The position numbers and the translations under genes are program-made. The notes under the pieces were generated by a model. That model searched no databases, was not told the DNA's origin, and saw only the letters and a program-made list of their open reading frames with translations. From Misgurnus anguillicaudatus (Eukaryota; Chordata; Actinopteri; Cypriniformes; Cobitidae), in contig NC_073337.2 in assembly GCF_027580225.2 (NCBI RefSeq), positions 13,179,501-13,243,500 on the forward strand: a stretch of 64,000 nt of DNA. Direction: 5' to 3'. Position 1 is the stretch's first letter. The number at the start of each line of letters is the position of its first letter. Positions 31,817-44,304 of this stretch are shown piece by piece.

Positions 31817-33477
31817 AGGGGCCAAGCCCGCAGGGCGGCAGGCCACTATTGCGTTTGATGGTTTTCTTATTATTAGGGGTCAAGCACCGAAGGTGCTGAG
31901 ACACCTATTGGAATTGTTAGTATTATTAGGGGTCAAGCACCGAAGGTGCTGAGACACCTATTGCAATTGTTAGTATTATTATTATTTAGGGGTCAAGCAC
32001 CGAAGGTGCTGAGACACCTATTGGAATTGTTAGTATTATTATTATTATTATTATTAATATCGTCCCATGGGAGTCTATGGCAGCCCTATGAACCGTACAT
32101 AGGAAAATGATGAAATTTGGCACAGTTGTAGAGGTGGTCATAAATAGTCATGTGACCAAAAATGGGGTCTCTAGCAATAACTCTATAGCGCCACCAGCAG
32201 TGCAAAAAATCAATGTTCAAACTGTTATAAATAGTGAACCATTTGATCTATGAAAATTCTACTTAGTACACGTGATTGCTCTCATCCCGCTTATTGAATT
32301 TGATACTTTACAGTAAGACTCCACCCATTACAGTAACGGCCATTTTGAAATGTACAGTATTTTGTTTTTTCGCTACTCCTCCTTCAAATGTGGTTCAATT
32401 CTTATGAGATTTGGCACAGGTGATCTTTGGAGTGAGCCGCATAGAAATGACTGAACAGAATTTTGATATTCATCTTTGTTCAAAAGTAATAAATGCGCAA
32501 ACTTAACGAGGTTGACGCAAAAATGGTTCTGAAGCTGTAGCTTGGTCATTCTTTGATCAATTGAAATGAAATTTGGTACACTTCATGTGGACCATGAACT
32601 TGGGGTTCATGCCAAATTTGGTGACAGCGCCACCTATGGGTAATGAGATAGGAAAATAGGCTATTTTTGCCCATAACTTCTGAACTGTTTGTCAGAAAAT
32701 TATGATCTTGATGTCTATGGATTGCTTACCTCATGCCGCATCTGTCGATATGTATTATGCCGGGTTTGACCAAACCGCCTGTCCGCCATTTTGAAATTTC
32801 ACATAAATTGTTATATTTTTTTAACTATTCGAGATATCCGCGCAAAAATTGGTAAGAAACTTTGACATGATGTCCTGAAGTTACCTGGGAAGTCAGAGTA
32901 CAGCGCCACCTATGGGTTATAAACTATAACAATTCTTATTGATATTATACTGTTATCTCTTTTCTGCTGCCCAATGAACTGTGTCAACTGAGTGGTGCAA
33001 CTAGTTAATCATATGCATTGAGATTCTGAGTTCCTGGGTTCAAATCCCACCTGAGTCATGACGTTTTGTTCTTCCTCATCAATTCTTCTCAACCTGTCTG
33101 TAGTTCACATGTGTTCTATTTTTCCATGTTTGCTGTTGTTGCTCTGCATTATGGTGGTTCTTGCTGTGCTTTGTGAGCTTGCTGTGCTTTGTGAGCTTGC
33201 TGTGCTTTGTGTGCTTGCTGTGCTATGTGAGCTTGCTATGCTTTGTGTGCTTGCTGTGCTTTGTGTGCTTGCTGTGCTTTGTGAGCTTGCTGTGCTTTGT
33301 GTGCATGCTGTGATTTGTGTAATTGCTGTGCTTTGTGTGCTTGCTGTGCTTTGTGTGCCTGCTGTGCTTTGTGTGCTTGCTGTGCATTGTGAGCTTGCTG
33401 TGCTTTGTGTGCTTGCTGTGCTTTGTGTGCATTGCGCCGAAGGTGCTTGACCCCGTGTTGCTGCTTGCAGCTATATT
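31817..33477 (+). repeat. Array unit 1 (with three extra head modules)
   Basis: Starts with a diverged head (ggggccaagcccgcagggcg) and then three GAA-type heads at 31875, 31928 and 31988. Core from 32069, tRNA-like module 32978-33057, minisatellite 33160-33430, tail to 33477. It is nearly identical to unit 11 at a constant offset of 20,540 bp over the core and minisatellite. Confidence 0.9.
33160..33430 (+). repeat. 18-bp minisatellite, about 15 copies (unit 1)
   Basis: Monomer CTTTGTGTGCTTGCTGTG with the common variant GTGAGC. Because 18 is divisible by 3, frames stay open on both strands (LAVLCV-type on +, KHSKHT-type on -). No start context, splice site or conservation suggests translation. 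Confidence 0.95.
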
Positions 33478-35867
33478 ATTATTCTTACTCTTGTCCAATG
33501 GGAGTCTATGGCAGCCCTATGAACCATAAGTAGTAGAATGATGAAATCTGGCACAATTGTAGTGGTGGTCCTAAATAGTCATGTGACCAATAATGGGGTC
33601 TCTAGCAGTAACTCTATAGCGCCACCAGCAGATCAAAAATTCAATGTTCGAACTGTTATAACTAATGATACATTTGAACTTTGAAAATTCTACTTAGTAC
33701 ACGTGATTGCCCTTCTCACATTAATTGATTTTAATACCTTACAGTAAGACTCCTCCCATTACAGTAGTGGCCATTTTGAAATGTACAGTTGTTTGTTTTT
33801 TCGCTACTCCTCATTCAAATTTGGTTCAATTGTTATGAAGTTTGTCACAGATGATCTTTGTAGTGAGCTGCATAGAAATGACCGAACAGAATTTTGATAT
33901 TTATCTTTATGCAAAAGTAATAACTGCGTGAACTTAACGAGGTTGATGCAATAATGGTTCTGAAGCTGTACCTCGGTCATTCTTTGATCAATTGAAATGA
34001 AATTTGGTACACTTCATGTTGACCATGAATTGGGGGTCCATATCAATTTTGGTGACAGCGCCACCTATGGGTCATGAGATATGAAAATAGGCTATTTTTG
34101 CCCATAACTTCTGAACTGTTTGTCAGAAAAGTATGATCTTGATGTCTATGGATTGCTTACATCATGCCGCATCTGTCGATGTGTATTATGCCGGGTTTGA
34201 CCAAACCGCCTGTCCGCCATTTTGAAATTTCAGATAAATTGTTATATTTTTTGAACTATTGGACATATCCGCGCAAAAAGTGGTATGGAGCTTTGACATG
34301 ATGTCCTGAAGGTACCTGGGAAGTCAGAGAACAGCGCCACCTAGGGGTAATAAACTATAACAGTTCTTATGGAACCCTTTATAACTTTGGAATACTTTGT
34401 CTGATATCAATTTCTTTCTGAAATTGTATTCACTGGTTTATGCCGGTTGCAACGATACCTCATTTGTCATTTTCCAACATTCTGTTCATGTATTATTGTA
34501 AAGCATTTGGTAGATGATTTTTCCGCTACTCCTTTTACAAATTTTGTTTATTTTTTGCCAGGTTCGGCTCGTATAATGTTTGGAGCAATCCGCACAGAAA
34601 TGACTGAACAGATTTTTGATATTCTGTTCTCTTTCTTAGAAATACCACTCCAAAGTTGACCGTGCCTGTGACGTTGTCTATTTGCCATAGTAAATTAATA
34701 TGACTGTATATTACATTTATAGCATTACTATACATAATGATCTGCTTGTCTTCAATTTCACTTGAACTCATGTACATTGTATTTATGTTATTTCTACTTC
34801 TGCTGTGTCAATTCTGCATCTTTGGTGATTGACATATGTCAATCCTTGCAGATATCTAATCTTTTTCTGCTGCCCCATGAACTGTGTCAACTGAGTGGCG
34901 CATCCAGGAAAGCACATGCATTGAGATTCTGAGTTCTTGGGTTCGAATCCCACCTGAGTCGTATATTAGGTTTTTCTATTAATGTTTTATTCTTTCTCAT
35001 CAATTCTTCTCAACCTGTCTGTAGTTCACATATGTTATATTTTTCCATGTTTGCTGTTGTTGCTCTGCATTGTGGTGGTTCTGCTCTATGATTCCTGAGC
35101 CTTGCGTGTTTGATGCGCTTTATGGTGCTTGCTGTGCTTTGTGAGCTTGCTGTGCTTTGTGTGCTTGCTGTGCTTTGTGAGTTTGCTGTCTTTGTATGCT
35201 TGCTGTGCTTTGTGAGTTTGCTGTCTTTGTGTGCTTGCTGTGCTTTGTGAGCTTGCTGTGCTTTGTGAGCATGTTGTGCTTTGTGAGCTTAATGTGCTTT
35301 GTGTGCTTGCTGTGCTTTGTGAGCTTGCTGTGCTTTCTGAGCTTGCTGTGCTTTGTGTGCTTGCTGTGCTTTCTGAGCTTGCTGTGCATTTTGAGCTTGC
35401 TGTGCTTTGTCAGCTTGCTGTGCTTTGTGTGTTTGCTATGCTTGGTGTGCTTGCTGTGCTTGGTGAGCTTGCTGTGGTTTGTGAGCTTGTTGTGCTTTTT
35501 GAGCTTGCTGTGCTTTGTGTGTTTGATGTGCTTTGTGTGCTTGATGTGCTTTGTGTGCTTACTGTGTTTTGTGAGCTTCCTGTGCTTTGTGTGCTTGCTA
35601 TGCTTTGTGAGCTTGCTGTGCTTTGTGAGCTTGCTGTGCTTTGTGTGCTTGCTGTGCTTTGTATGCTTACTGTGCTTTGTGAGCTTGCTGTGCTTTGTGT
35701 GCCTGCTGTGCTTTGTGTGCCGGCTGTGCTTTGTGTGCTTGCTGTGCTTTGTGAGCTTGCTGTGATTTGTGAGCTTGCTGTGTTTTGTGTGCTTGCTGTG
35801 CTTGCTTTGGGTGCTCATTATTGCGCTGAAGGTGCTTGGCCCCGAGTTGCTGCTTGCAGCTATATTT
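33478..35867 (+). repeat. Array unit 2
   Basis: Core from 33495, second internal copy of the 'ttcgctactcc' block at about 34520, tRNA-like module 34875-34962 with T-arm GGTTCGAATCC, longest minisatellite of the array (35110-35815), tail ending 35867. No head hairpin precedes the core; it follows unit 1 directly. Confidence 0.9.
35110..35815 (+). repeat. 18-bp minisatellite, about 39 copies (unit 2, longest)
   Basis: Same 18-bp monomer, with many single-base variants. It creates a 280-codon open frame on the - strand (35120-35962) and 189- and 230-codon frames on the + strand. All are simple six-residue periodic translations with no recognised domain. Confidence 0.95.
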
Positions 35868-38140
35868 ATTATTATTATTTTTCCCCAATGGGAGTCTATG
35901 GCAGCCCTATGAACCGTACATAGGAAAATGATGAAATTTGGCATAGTTGTAGAGGTGGTCATAAATAGTCATGTGACCAAAAATGGGGTCTTTAGCAGTA
36001 ACTCTATAGCGCCACCAGTAGTCCAAAAATTCAATGTTCAAACTGTTATAATTGGTGAACCATTTGATCTATGACAATTCTACTTAGTACACGTGATTGC
36101 TCTCATCCCGCTAATTGAATTTGATACTTTACAGTAAGACTCCACCCATTACAGTAGCGGCCATTTTGAAATGTACAGTATTCCGTTTATTCGCTACTCC
36201 TCCTTCAAATTTGGTTCAATTGTTATGAAATTTGGCACAGGTGAACTTTGGAGTGAGCCGCACAGAAATGACCGAACAGAATTTTGATATTTATCTTTGT
36301 TCAAAAGTAATAAATGCGCAAACTTAACGAGGTTGACGCAAAAATGGTTCTGAAGCTGTAGCTCGGCCATTCTTTGATCAATTGAAATGAAATTTGTTAC
36401 ACTTCATGTGGACCATGAACTTGGGGTTCATGCCAAATTTGGTGACAGCGCCACCTATGGGTCATGAGATATGAAAATAGGCTATTTTTGCCCATAACTT
36501 CTGAACTGTTTGTCAGAAAATTATGATCTTGATGTCTATGGATTGCTTACCTCATGCCGCATCTGTCGATGTGTATTATGCCGGGTTTGAACGAACAGCC
36601 TGTCCGCCATTTTGAAATTTCAGATAATTTGTTATATTTTTTTAACTATTGGACATATCCGCGCAAAAATTAGTAAGGAGCTTCGACATGATGTCCTGAA
36701 GGTACCTGGGAACTCAGAGTACAGCGCCACCTAGGGGTTATAAACTATAACAGTTCTTATGGAACTGCTTATAACTTCTGAATACTTTGTCTGATATGAA
36801 TTTCTTTGTGAAATTGTATTCACTGGTTTATGCCGATTGCAACGATACCTCGTTTGTCATTTTCCAACATTCTGTTCATGTGTTATTGTAAAGCATATGG
36901 TAGATGATTTTTTCGCTACTCTTTTTACAAATTTTGTTTATTTTATGCCAAGTACTGCTCGTATAATGTTTGGAGCAATCCGCACAGAAATGACTGAACA
37001 GATTTTTGATATTCTGTTCTCTTTCTTAGAAATACCACTCCAAAGTTGACCGTGCCTGTAACATTGTCTATTTGTCATAGTAAATTAATGTGACTGTATA
37101 TTACATTGTATAGCATTACTATACAGAATGATCTTCTTGTCTTCAATCTCACTTGAGCTTTTTGATTCTCATATACATTGTATTTCTGTTAGTTCTGCTC
37201 TGCACTGTCAGTTCTGCATCTGTGATGATTGGCATATGTCAATCCTTGCAGCACCTAAGCTGTTTTTTGCTTCCCCTTGAGCTGTGTTAACTGAGTTGCG
37301 CATCTGGTTAACCACTTGCCATGAGATTCTGAGGTCATGGGTTCGAATCCCATGTGCAGTGATTTTTTGTCTTAACTTTTTTCTCACTTAAGTTTTGTGA
37401 TTTTCATACAATACATTGTATTTCAGTTATTTGTGCTCTCTGTTGTCATTTCTGCACTTTTGGTAATTGCTGGATATCAATGTTTACAGCTCTAAATCTC
37501 TATTCTATAGCTTGGACACACCAACTCAGTGGTTTAATCGTTTGCTCAGTGGCGCATGCGTTAACTGCTGTGCTTTGGGAACATGAGTTCATGGGTTCGA
37601 ATCCCATGTGCAGTGATTTTTTGTCTTAACTTTTTTCTCACTTAAGTTTTGTGATTTTCATACTATACATTGTATTTCAGTTATTTGTGCTCTCTGTTGA
37701 TATTTCTTTACGTTTGGTAATTGCTGGATATCAATGTTTACAGCTCTAAATCTCTATTCTATAGCTTGGACACACCAACTCAGTAGTTTAATTGTTTACT
37801 CAGTGGCGCATGCGGTAACTGCTGTGCTTTGGGAACCTGAGGTCATGGGTTTGAATCCCAGCTCTTACTTTCACTTATTGAGATTTCCTTTTGCGTTTCC
37901 TTTAACACGTTCTTCTCGACCTGTCTGGTTTTCCACACGTGTTATATTTTTGCCATCTTTACTGTTGTTGCTCCGCACTGCAGTGATCCTGCTCTGCATT
38001 TGCTTTGCTTCGGGTTCGGGGTCTGTATTGCGTGCTTTCTGCGCTTTGCACATTTGCTGCGTCGTGTGGTTTTTGCTGTGCTTTGGGTGCTCATTGCGCT
38101 GAAGGTGCTTGACCCCGCAATTGCTGCTTGCAGCTATATT
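35868..38140 (+). repeat. Array unit 3 (three tRNA-like modules)
   Basis: Full-length body followed by a roughly 254-bp direct repeat, so that tRNA-like modules occur at 37285-37360, 37530-37615 and 37795-37865. Instead of the expanded minisatellite it has the degenerate precursor ('gctttgcttcgggttcgggg ... ctttgggtgctcattgcgct'). Tail ends 38140. Confidence 0.88.
37285..37360 (+). ncRNA. tRNA-like module of the array, representative of units 1-14
   Basis: 'gtgttaactgagttgcgcat' (weak A-box region), 'gttaaccacttgccatgaga', then CATGGGTTCGAATCCCATG, a perfect T-arm: a six-base stem with a seven-base TTCGAAT loop. Equivalent modules sit just upstream of the minisatellite or pre-minisatellite in every unit. 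In these units the B box and T-arm are preserved much better than the A box. Confidence 0.55.
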
Positions 38141-38141
38141 T

Positions 38142-40641
38142 AGGGGCCAAGCACCTATGGTGCTGTGGCACCTATTGTTTCTGTTAGTTAGGGGTCAAGC
38201 ACCGAAGGTGCTGAGACACCTATTGTTTCTGTTAGTATTATTATTATTAGGGGTCAAGCACCGAAGGTGCTGAGACACCTATTGGAATTGTTAGTATTAT
38301 TATTATTAGGGGCCAAGCACCTATGGTGCTGTGGCACCTATTGTTATTGTACTTTCTTCTTCTTCTTCCCCAATGGGAGTCTATGGCAGCCCTATGAACC
38401 GTACATAGGAAAATGATGAAATTTGGCACAGTTGTAGTGGTGGTCATAAATAGTCATTTGGCCAAAAATGGGGTCTCTAGCAGTAACTCTATAGCGCCAC
38501 CATCATCTCAAAAATTCAATGTTCAAATGGTTATAACTCGTGATCCATTAGATCTATGAGAATTCTACTTAGTACACGTGATTGCTCTCCTCCCGCTTAT
38601 TGAATTTTATACTTCACAGTAAGACTCCACCCATTACAGTAGCGGCCATTTTGAAATGTACAGTATTTCGTTTTTTCGCTACTCCTCCTTCAAATTTGGT
38701 TCAAATCTTATGAGATTTGGCACATGTGATCTTTGGAGTGAGCCGCATAGAAATGACTGAACAGAATTTTGATATTTTTCTTTATTCAAAAGTAATTAAT
38801 GCGTGAACTTAACGAGATTGACGCAAAATTGGTTCTGAAGCTGTATCTCGGTCATTCTTTGATTAATCGAGATGAAATTTGGTACGCTTCATGTCGACCA
38901 TGAAATGGGGGTCCATGCCAAATTTGGTGACAGCGCCACCTATGGGTCATGAGATAGGAAAAAAGGCTATTTTTGCGCATAACTTCTGAATCGTTTGTCA
39001 GAAAATTATGATCTTGGTGTCTACGGATTCCTTGGCTCATGCCGCATCTGCAGATATGTATTATGCCGGGTTTGACCGAACCGCCTTTCCGCCATTTTGA
39101 AATCTGTGATAAATTGCTATAACTTTTGAAGTATCGGATATATCGGCGCAAAAAAAGGTAGGGAGCTTCGACATGTTGTCCTTAGGGTACCTGGGAAGTC
39201 AGAGTATGGCGCCACCTAGGGGTTATAAACCGTAACAGTTCTTATAGAACTGCTTATAACTTCTGAATACTTTGTCTGATATTCATTTTCTTTGTGAAAT
39301 TGTATTCACTGGTTTATGCCGATCGCAACGATACCACATTTGTCATTTCCCATCATTCTGTTCATATGTTATTGTAAGGAATATGGTAAACGATTTTTTC
39401 GCTACTCCTTTTACAAATTTTGTTTATTTTATGCCAGGCTCTGCTCGTATAATGTTTGGAGCAATCCGCACAGAAATGACTGAACAGATTTTTTTGGCAC
39501 CTAGGAATTTTTTTGAGAAAAATCTCTTTAAAGTTGACCGTGACTGTGACGTTGTCTATTTGTCATAGTTAATTACTGTATGCTACATTTTATAGCATCA
39601 CTGTACATAATGTTCTTCTTGTTTTCAATCTCACTTGAGCTTTTTGATTTTCATATACATTGTATTTCTGTTATTTCTGCTCTGCTGTGTCATTTTTGCA
39701 TCTTTGGTGATTAGCATATGTCAATCTTTGCATCTCTAAAACCACTTTTCTGCTGCCCGTTGAACTGTGTCAACTGAGTGGCACAACTGGTAAGTCACAC
39801 GCAACGAGATTCTGAATTCTTGGGATCGAATCACGCCTAAGGCAAGTGTTAATTTTGTCTAGGGATCGAATCCCGCCTAAGGCAAGTGTTAATTTCTTCT
39901 ATTAACGTTTTTTCTTTCTCACCTATTCTTCTCAACCTGTCTGGTTTTCCAGACGTGCGAATCATTTGTCAGAAAATTATGATCTTGGTGTCTACGGATT
40001 CCTTGGCTCATGCCGCATCTGTCGATATGTATTATGCCGGGATTGACCGAACCGCCTGTCCACCATTTTGAAATCTGTGATAAATTGCTATAACTTTTGA
40101 AGTATCGGATATATCGGCGCAAAAATCGGTAGGGAGCTTCGGCATGACGTCCTGAGGAAATCAGAGAACAGCGCCACCTAGGGGTATAAACTATAACAGT
40201 TCTTATAGAACTGCTTATAACTTCTGAATTCTTTGTATGGCATGTAAGCTCTTTTCTGCTGCTCCTTGAGCAGGTTCTACTGAGTGGCGCATCTGTTAAG
40301 TCGCATGCAAAAAGATCATGAGTTCATGGGTTCGAATCCAACCTTAGCCAGGTGTTAATTTCTTCTATTAAAGTTTTGTTCTTTCCCACCTATTCTTCTT
40401 GACCTGTCTGTAGTTCACATATGTTCTATTTTTGCCATGTTTTCTGTTGCTGCTCTGCACTGCGGTGGTTCTGCTCTGTCATTGCTACGCTTTGGGTTCT
40501 TTGCTGAGCCTTGTGTTTTTGATGCACCTTGGGTGCTCAATGCGCCCTGGGTGATCGATACGTTGTATGTTTCTTGCTGTGCTTTTGGTGCTCATTGCGC
40601 TGATGGTGCTTGGCCCCGTATCGCTGCTTGCAGCTATATTT
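38142..40641 (+). repeat. Array unit 4 (four stacked head modules, internal partial duplication)
   Basis: Heads at 38142 (TAT loop), 38190 (GAA), 38249 (GAA) and 38308 (TAT). The core from 38376 is followed by a partial re-copy: the block around 39000-39190 ('tcatttgtcagaaaattatgatcttggtgtc' type) recurs at 39960-40170. tRNA-like modules are near 39770-39840 and 40265-40350. Tail ends 40641. Confidence 0.88.
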
Positions 40642-42194
40642 ATTATTATTATCGTCCCATGGGAGTCTATGGCAGCCCTATGAACCGTACATAGGAAAAT
40701 GATGAAATTTGGCACAGTTGTAGAGGTGGTCATAAATAGTCATGTGACCAAAAATGGCGTCTCTAGTAATAACTCTATAGCGCCACCAGCAGTGCAAAAA
40801 ATCAATGTTCAAACTGTTATAAATAGTGAACCATTTGATCTATGAAAATTCTACTTAGTACACGTGATTGCTCTCATCCCGCTTATTGAATTTGATACTT
40901 TACAGTAAGACTCCACCCATTACAGTAACGACCATTTTGAAATGTACAGTATTTTGTTTTTTCGCTACTCCTCCTTCAAATGTGGTTCAATTCTTATGAG
41001 ATTTGGCACAGGTGATCTTTGGAGTGAGCCGCATAGAAATGACTGAACAGAATTTTGATATTCATCTTTGTTCAAAAGTAATAAATGCGCAAACTTAACG
41101 AGGTTGACGCAAAAATGGTTCTGAAGCTGTAGCTTGGTCATTCTTTGATCAATTGAAATGAAATTTGGTACACTTCATGTGGACCATGAACTTGGGGTTC
41201 ATGCCAAATTTGGTGACAGCGCCACCTATGGGTAATGAGATAGGAAAATAGGCTATTTTTGCCCATAACTTCTGAACTGTTTGTCAGAAAATTATGATCT
41301 TGATGTCTATGGATTGCTTACCTCATGCCGCATCTGTCGATATGTATTATGCCGGGTTTGACCAAACCGCCTGTCCGCCATTTTGAAATTTCACATAAAT
41401 TGTTATATTTTTTGAACTATTCGAGATATCCGCGCAAAAATTGGTAAGAAACTTTGACATGATGTCCTGAAGTTACCTGGGAAGTCAGAGTACAGCGCCA
41501 CCTATGGGTTATAAACTATAACAATTCTTATTGATATTATACTGTTATCTCTTTTCTGCTGCCCAATGAACTGTGTCAACTGAGTGGTGCAACTAGTTAA
41601 TCATATGCATTGAGATTCTGAGTTCCTGGGTTCAAATCCCACCTGAGTCATGACGTTTTGTTCTTCCTCATCAATTCTTCTCAACCTGTCTGTAGTTCAC
41701 ATGTGTTCTATTTTTCCATGTTTGCTGTTGTTGCTCTGCATTATGGTGGTTCTTGCTGTGCTTTGTGAGCTTGCTGTGCTTTGTGAGCTTGCTGTGCTTT
41801 GTGCTTGCTGTGCTTTGTGAGCTTGCTATGCTTTGTGTGCTTGCTGTGCTTTGTGTGCTTGCTGTGCTTTGTGAGCTTGCTGTGCTTTGTGTGCATGCTG
41901 TGATTTGTGTAATTGCTGTGCTTTGTGTGCTTGCTGTGCTTTGTGTGCCTGCTGTGCTTTGTGTGCTTGCTGTGCATTGTGAGCTTGCTGTGCTTTGTGT
42001 GCTTGCTGTGCTTTGTGTGCTTGCTGTGCTTTGTGAGCTTGCTGTGCTTTGTGTGCCTGCTGTGAGTTGTGTAATTGCTGTGCTTTGTGTGCTTGCTGTG
42101 CATTGTGAGCTTGCTGTGCTTTGTGTGCTTGCTGTGCTGTGTGTGCATTGCGCCAAAGGTGCTTGACCCCGTGTTGCTGCTTGCAGCTATATTT
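40642..42194 (+). repeat. Array unit 5 (close copy of unit 1)
   Basis: Core from 40659 matches units 1 and 11 nearly base for base (offset from unit 1 about 8,590 bp). tRNA-like module 41571-41650, minisatellite 41750-42150 (about 22 copies, longer than in unit 1), tail with gcgccaaaggtgcttgac. Confidence 0.9.
41750..42150 (+). repeat. 18-bp minisatellite, about 22 copies (unit 5)
   Basis: Same monomer as in unit 1 but with an added internal block of about seven monomers. One monomer lacks 4 bp near 41800, which shifts the frame and shows that reading-frame maintenance is not required. Confidence 0.93.
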
Positions 42195-44304
42195 ATTATT
42201 ATTATTTTTCCCCAATGGGAGTCTATGGCAGCCCTATGAACCGTACATAGGAAAATGATGAAATTTGGCACAGTTGTAGAGATGGTCATAAATAGTCATG
42301 TGACCAAAAATGGGGTCTTTAGCAGTAACTCTATAGCGCCACCAGTAGTCCAAAAATTCAATGTTCAAACTGTTATAATTGGTGAACTATTTTATCTATG
42401 AAAATTCTACTTAGTACACGTGATTGCTCTCATCCCGCTTATTGAATTTGATACTTTACAGTAAGACTCCACCCATTACAGTAGCGGCCATTTTGATATG
42501 TACAGTATTTCGTTTTTTCGCTACTCCTCCTTCAAATGTGGTTCAATTCTTATGAGATTTGGCACAGATGATCTTTGGAGTGAGCCGCATAGAAATGACC
42601 GAACAGAATTTTGATTTTTATCTTTGTTCAAAAGTAATAAATGCGCAAACTTAACGAGGTTGATGCAAAAATGGTTCTGAAGCTGTAGCTCAGTCATTCT
42701 TTGATCAATTGCAATGAAATATGGTACACTTCATGTGGACCATGAACTTGGGGTCCATGCCAAATTTGGTGACAGCGCCACCTATGGGTCATGAGATAAT
42801 AAAATAGGCTATTTTTGCCCATAACTTCTGAACTGTTTGTCAGAAAATTATGATCTTGATGTCTATGGATTGCTCACTTCATGCCGCATCTGTCGATGTG
42901 AATTATGCCGTGTTTGACCAAACCGCCTGTCCGCCATTTTGAAATTTCAAATAAATTGTTATATTTTTTGAACTATTGGACATATCCGCGCAAAAAATGG
43001 TAAGGACCTTCGACATGATATCCTGAAGGTACCTGGGAAGTCAGAGTACAGCGCCACCTAGGGGTTATAAACTATAACAGTTCTTATTGAACTGCTTATA
43101 ACTTCTGAATACATTGTCTGATATACATTTTCTTTGTGAAATTGTATTCACTGTTTTATGCTGATCGCAACGATACCTTGTTTGTCATTTTCCAACATTA
43201 TGTTCAGGTGTTATTGTAAGGCATATGGTAAATGATTTTTTCGCTACTCCTTTTACAAATTTTGTGTATTTTATGTCAGGTTCTGCTCGTATAATGTTTG
43301 GAGCAATCCGCACAGATGTGACCGAACAGATTTTTGATATTCTGTTCTCTTTCTTAGAAATACCACTCTAAAGTTTACCGTGCCTGTGACGTTGTCTATT
43401 TGTCATAGTAATAAATTAATGTGACTGTATATTACATTGTATAGCATCACTATACATAATGGTCTGCTTGTCTTCAATTTCACTTGAACTCATGTACATT
43501 GTATTTCTGTTATTTCTACTTCTGCTGTGTCAATTCTGCATCTTTGGTGATTGACATGTTAATCCTTTCAGCTCTCTAATCTCTTGTCTGCTGCCTCATG
43601 AACTGTGTCAACTGAGTGGCGCATCTAGTTAAACCACATGCATTGAGATTCTGAGTTCCTGGGTTCGAATCCCACCTGAGTCATGACGTTTTGTTCTTCC
43701 TCATCAATTCTTCTCAACCTGTCTGTAGTTCACATGTGTTCTATTTTTCCATGTGTGCTGTTGTTGCTCTGCATTGTGGTGCTTCTGCTGTGTCTTTCCT
43801 GCATCTTTGGTGATTGACATATGTCAATCCTTTCAGCTCTCTAATCTCTTGTCTGCTGCCTCATAAACTGTGTCAACTGAGTGGCGCATCTAGTTAAACC
43901 ACATGCATTGAGATTCTGAGTTCCTGGGTTCGAATCCCACCTGAGTCATGACGTTTTGTTCTTCCACATCAATTCTTCTCAACCTGTCTGTAGTTCACAT
44001 GTGTTCTATTTTTCCATGTTTGCTGTTGTTGCTCTGCATTATGGTGGTTCTTGCTGTGCTTTGTGAGCTTGCTGTGCTTTGTGTGCTTGCTGTGCTTTGT
44101 GAGCTTGCTATGCTTTGTGTGCTTGCTGTGCTTTGTGTGCTTTGTGAGCTTGCTGTGCTTTGTGTGCCTGCTGTGATTTGTGTAATTGCTGTGCTTTGTG
44201 TGCTTGCTGTGCATTGTGAGCTTGCTGTGCTTTGTGTGCTTGCTGTGCTGTGTGTGCATTGCGCCGAAGGTGCTTGACCCCGTGTTGCTGCTTGCAGCTA
44301 TATT
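42195..44304 (+). repeat. Array unit 6 (duplicated tRNA-like module)
   Basis: Full body. The tRNA-like block with flanks is duplicated (43600-43683 and 43866-43948, period about 265 bp). Short minisatellite at 44050-44255 (about 11 copies). Tail ends 44304. Confidence 0.88.

Noticed and set aside
34875..34962. Possible functional tRNA genes in the array (GGTTCGAATCC T-arms)
   Set aside because: The acceptor stem and D-arm are not complete and the A box is eroded in most copies; they are better described as tRNA-derived modules.
35120..35962. 280-codon open frame on the - strand (Lys/His/Ser/Thr repeats) and similar frames at 41741-42289, 48110-48814 and 33058-33450
   Set aside because: They arise from an 18-bp tandem repeat, which keeps frames open on both strands. 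There is no domain, start context or splice structure, and frame-breaking indels occur between units.
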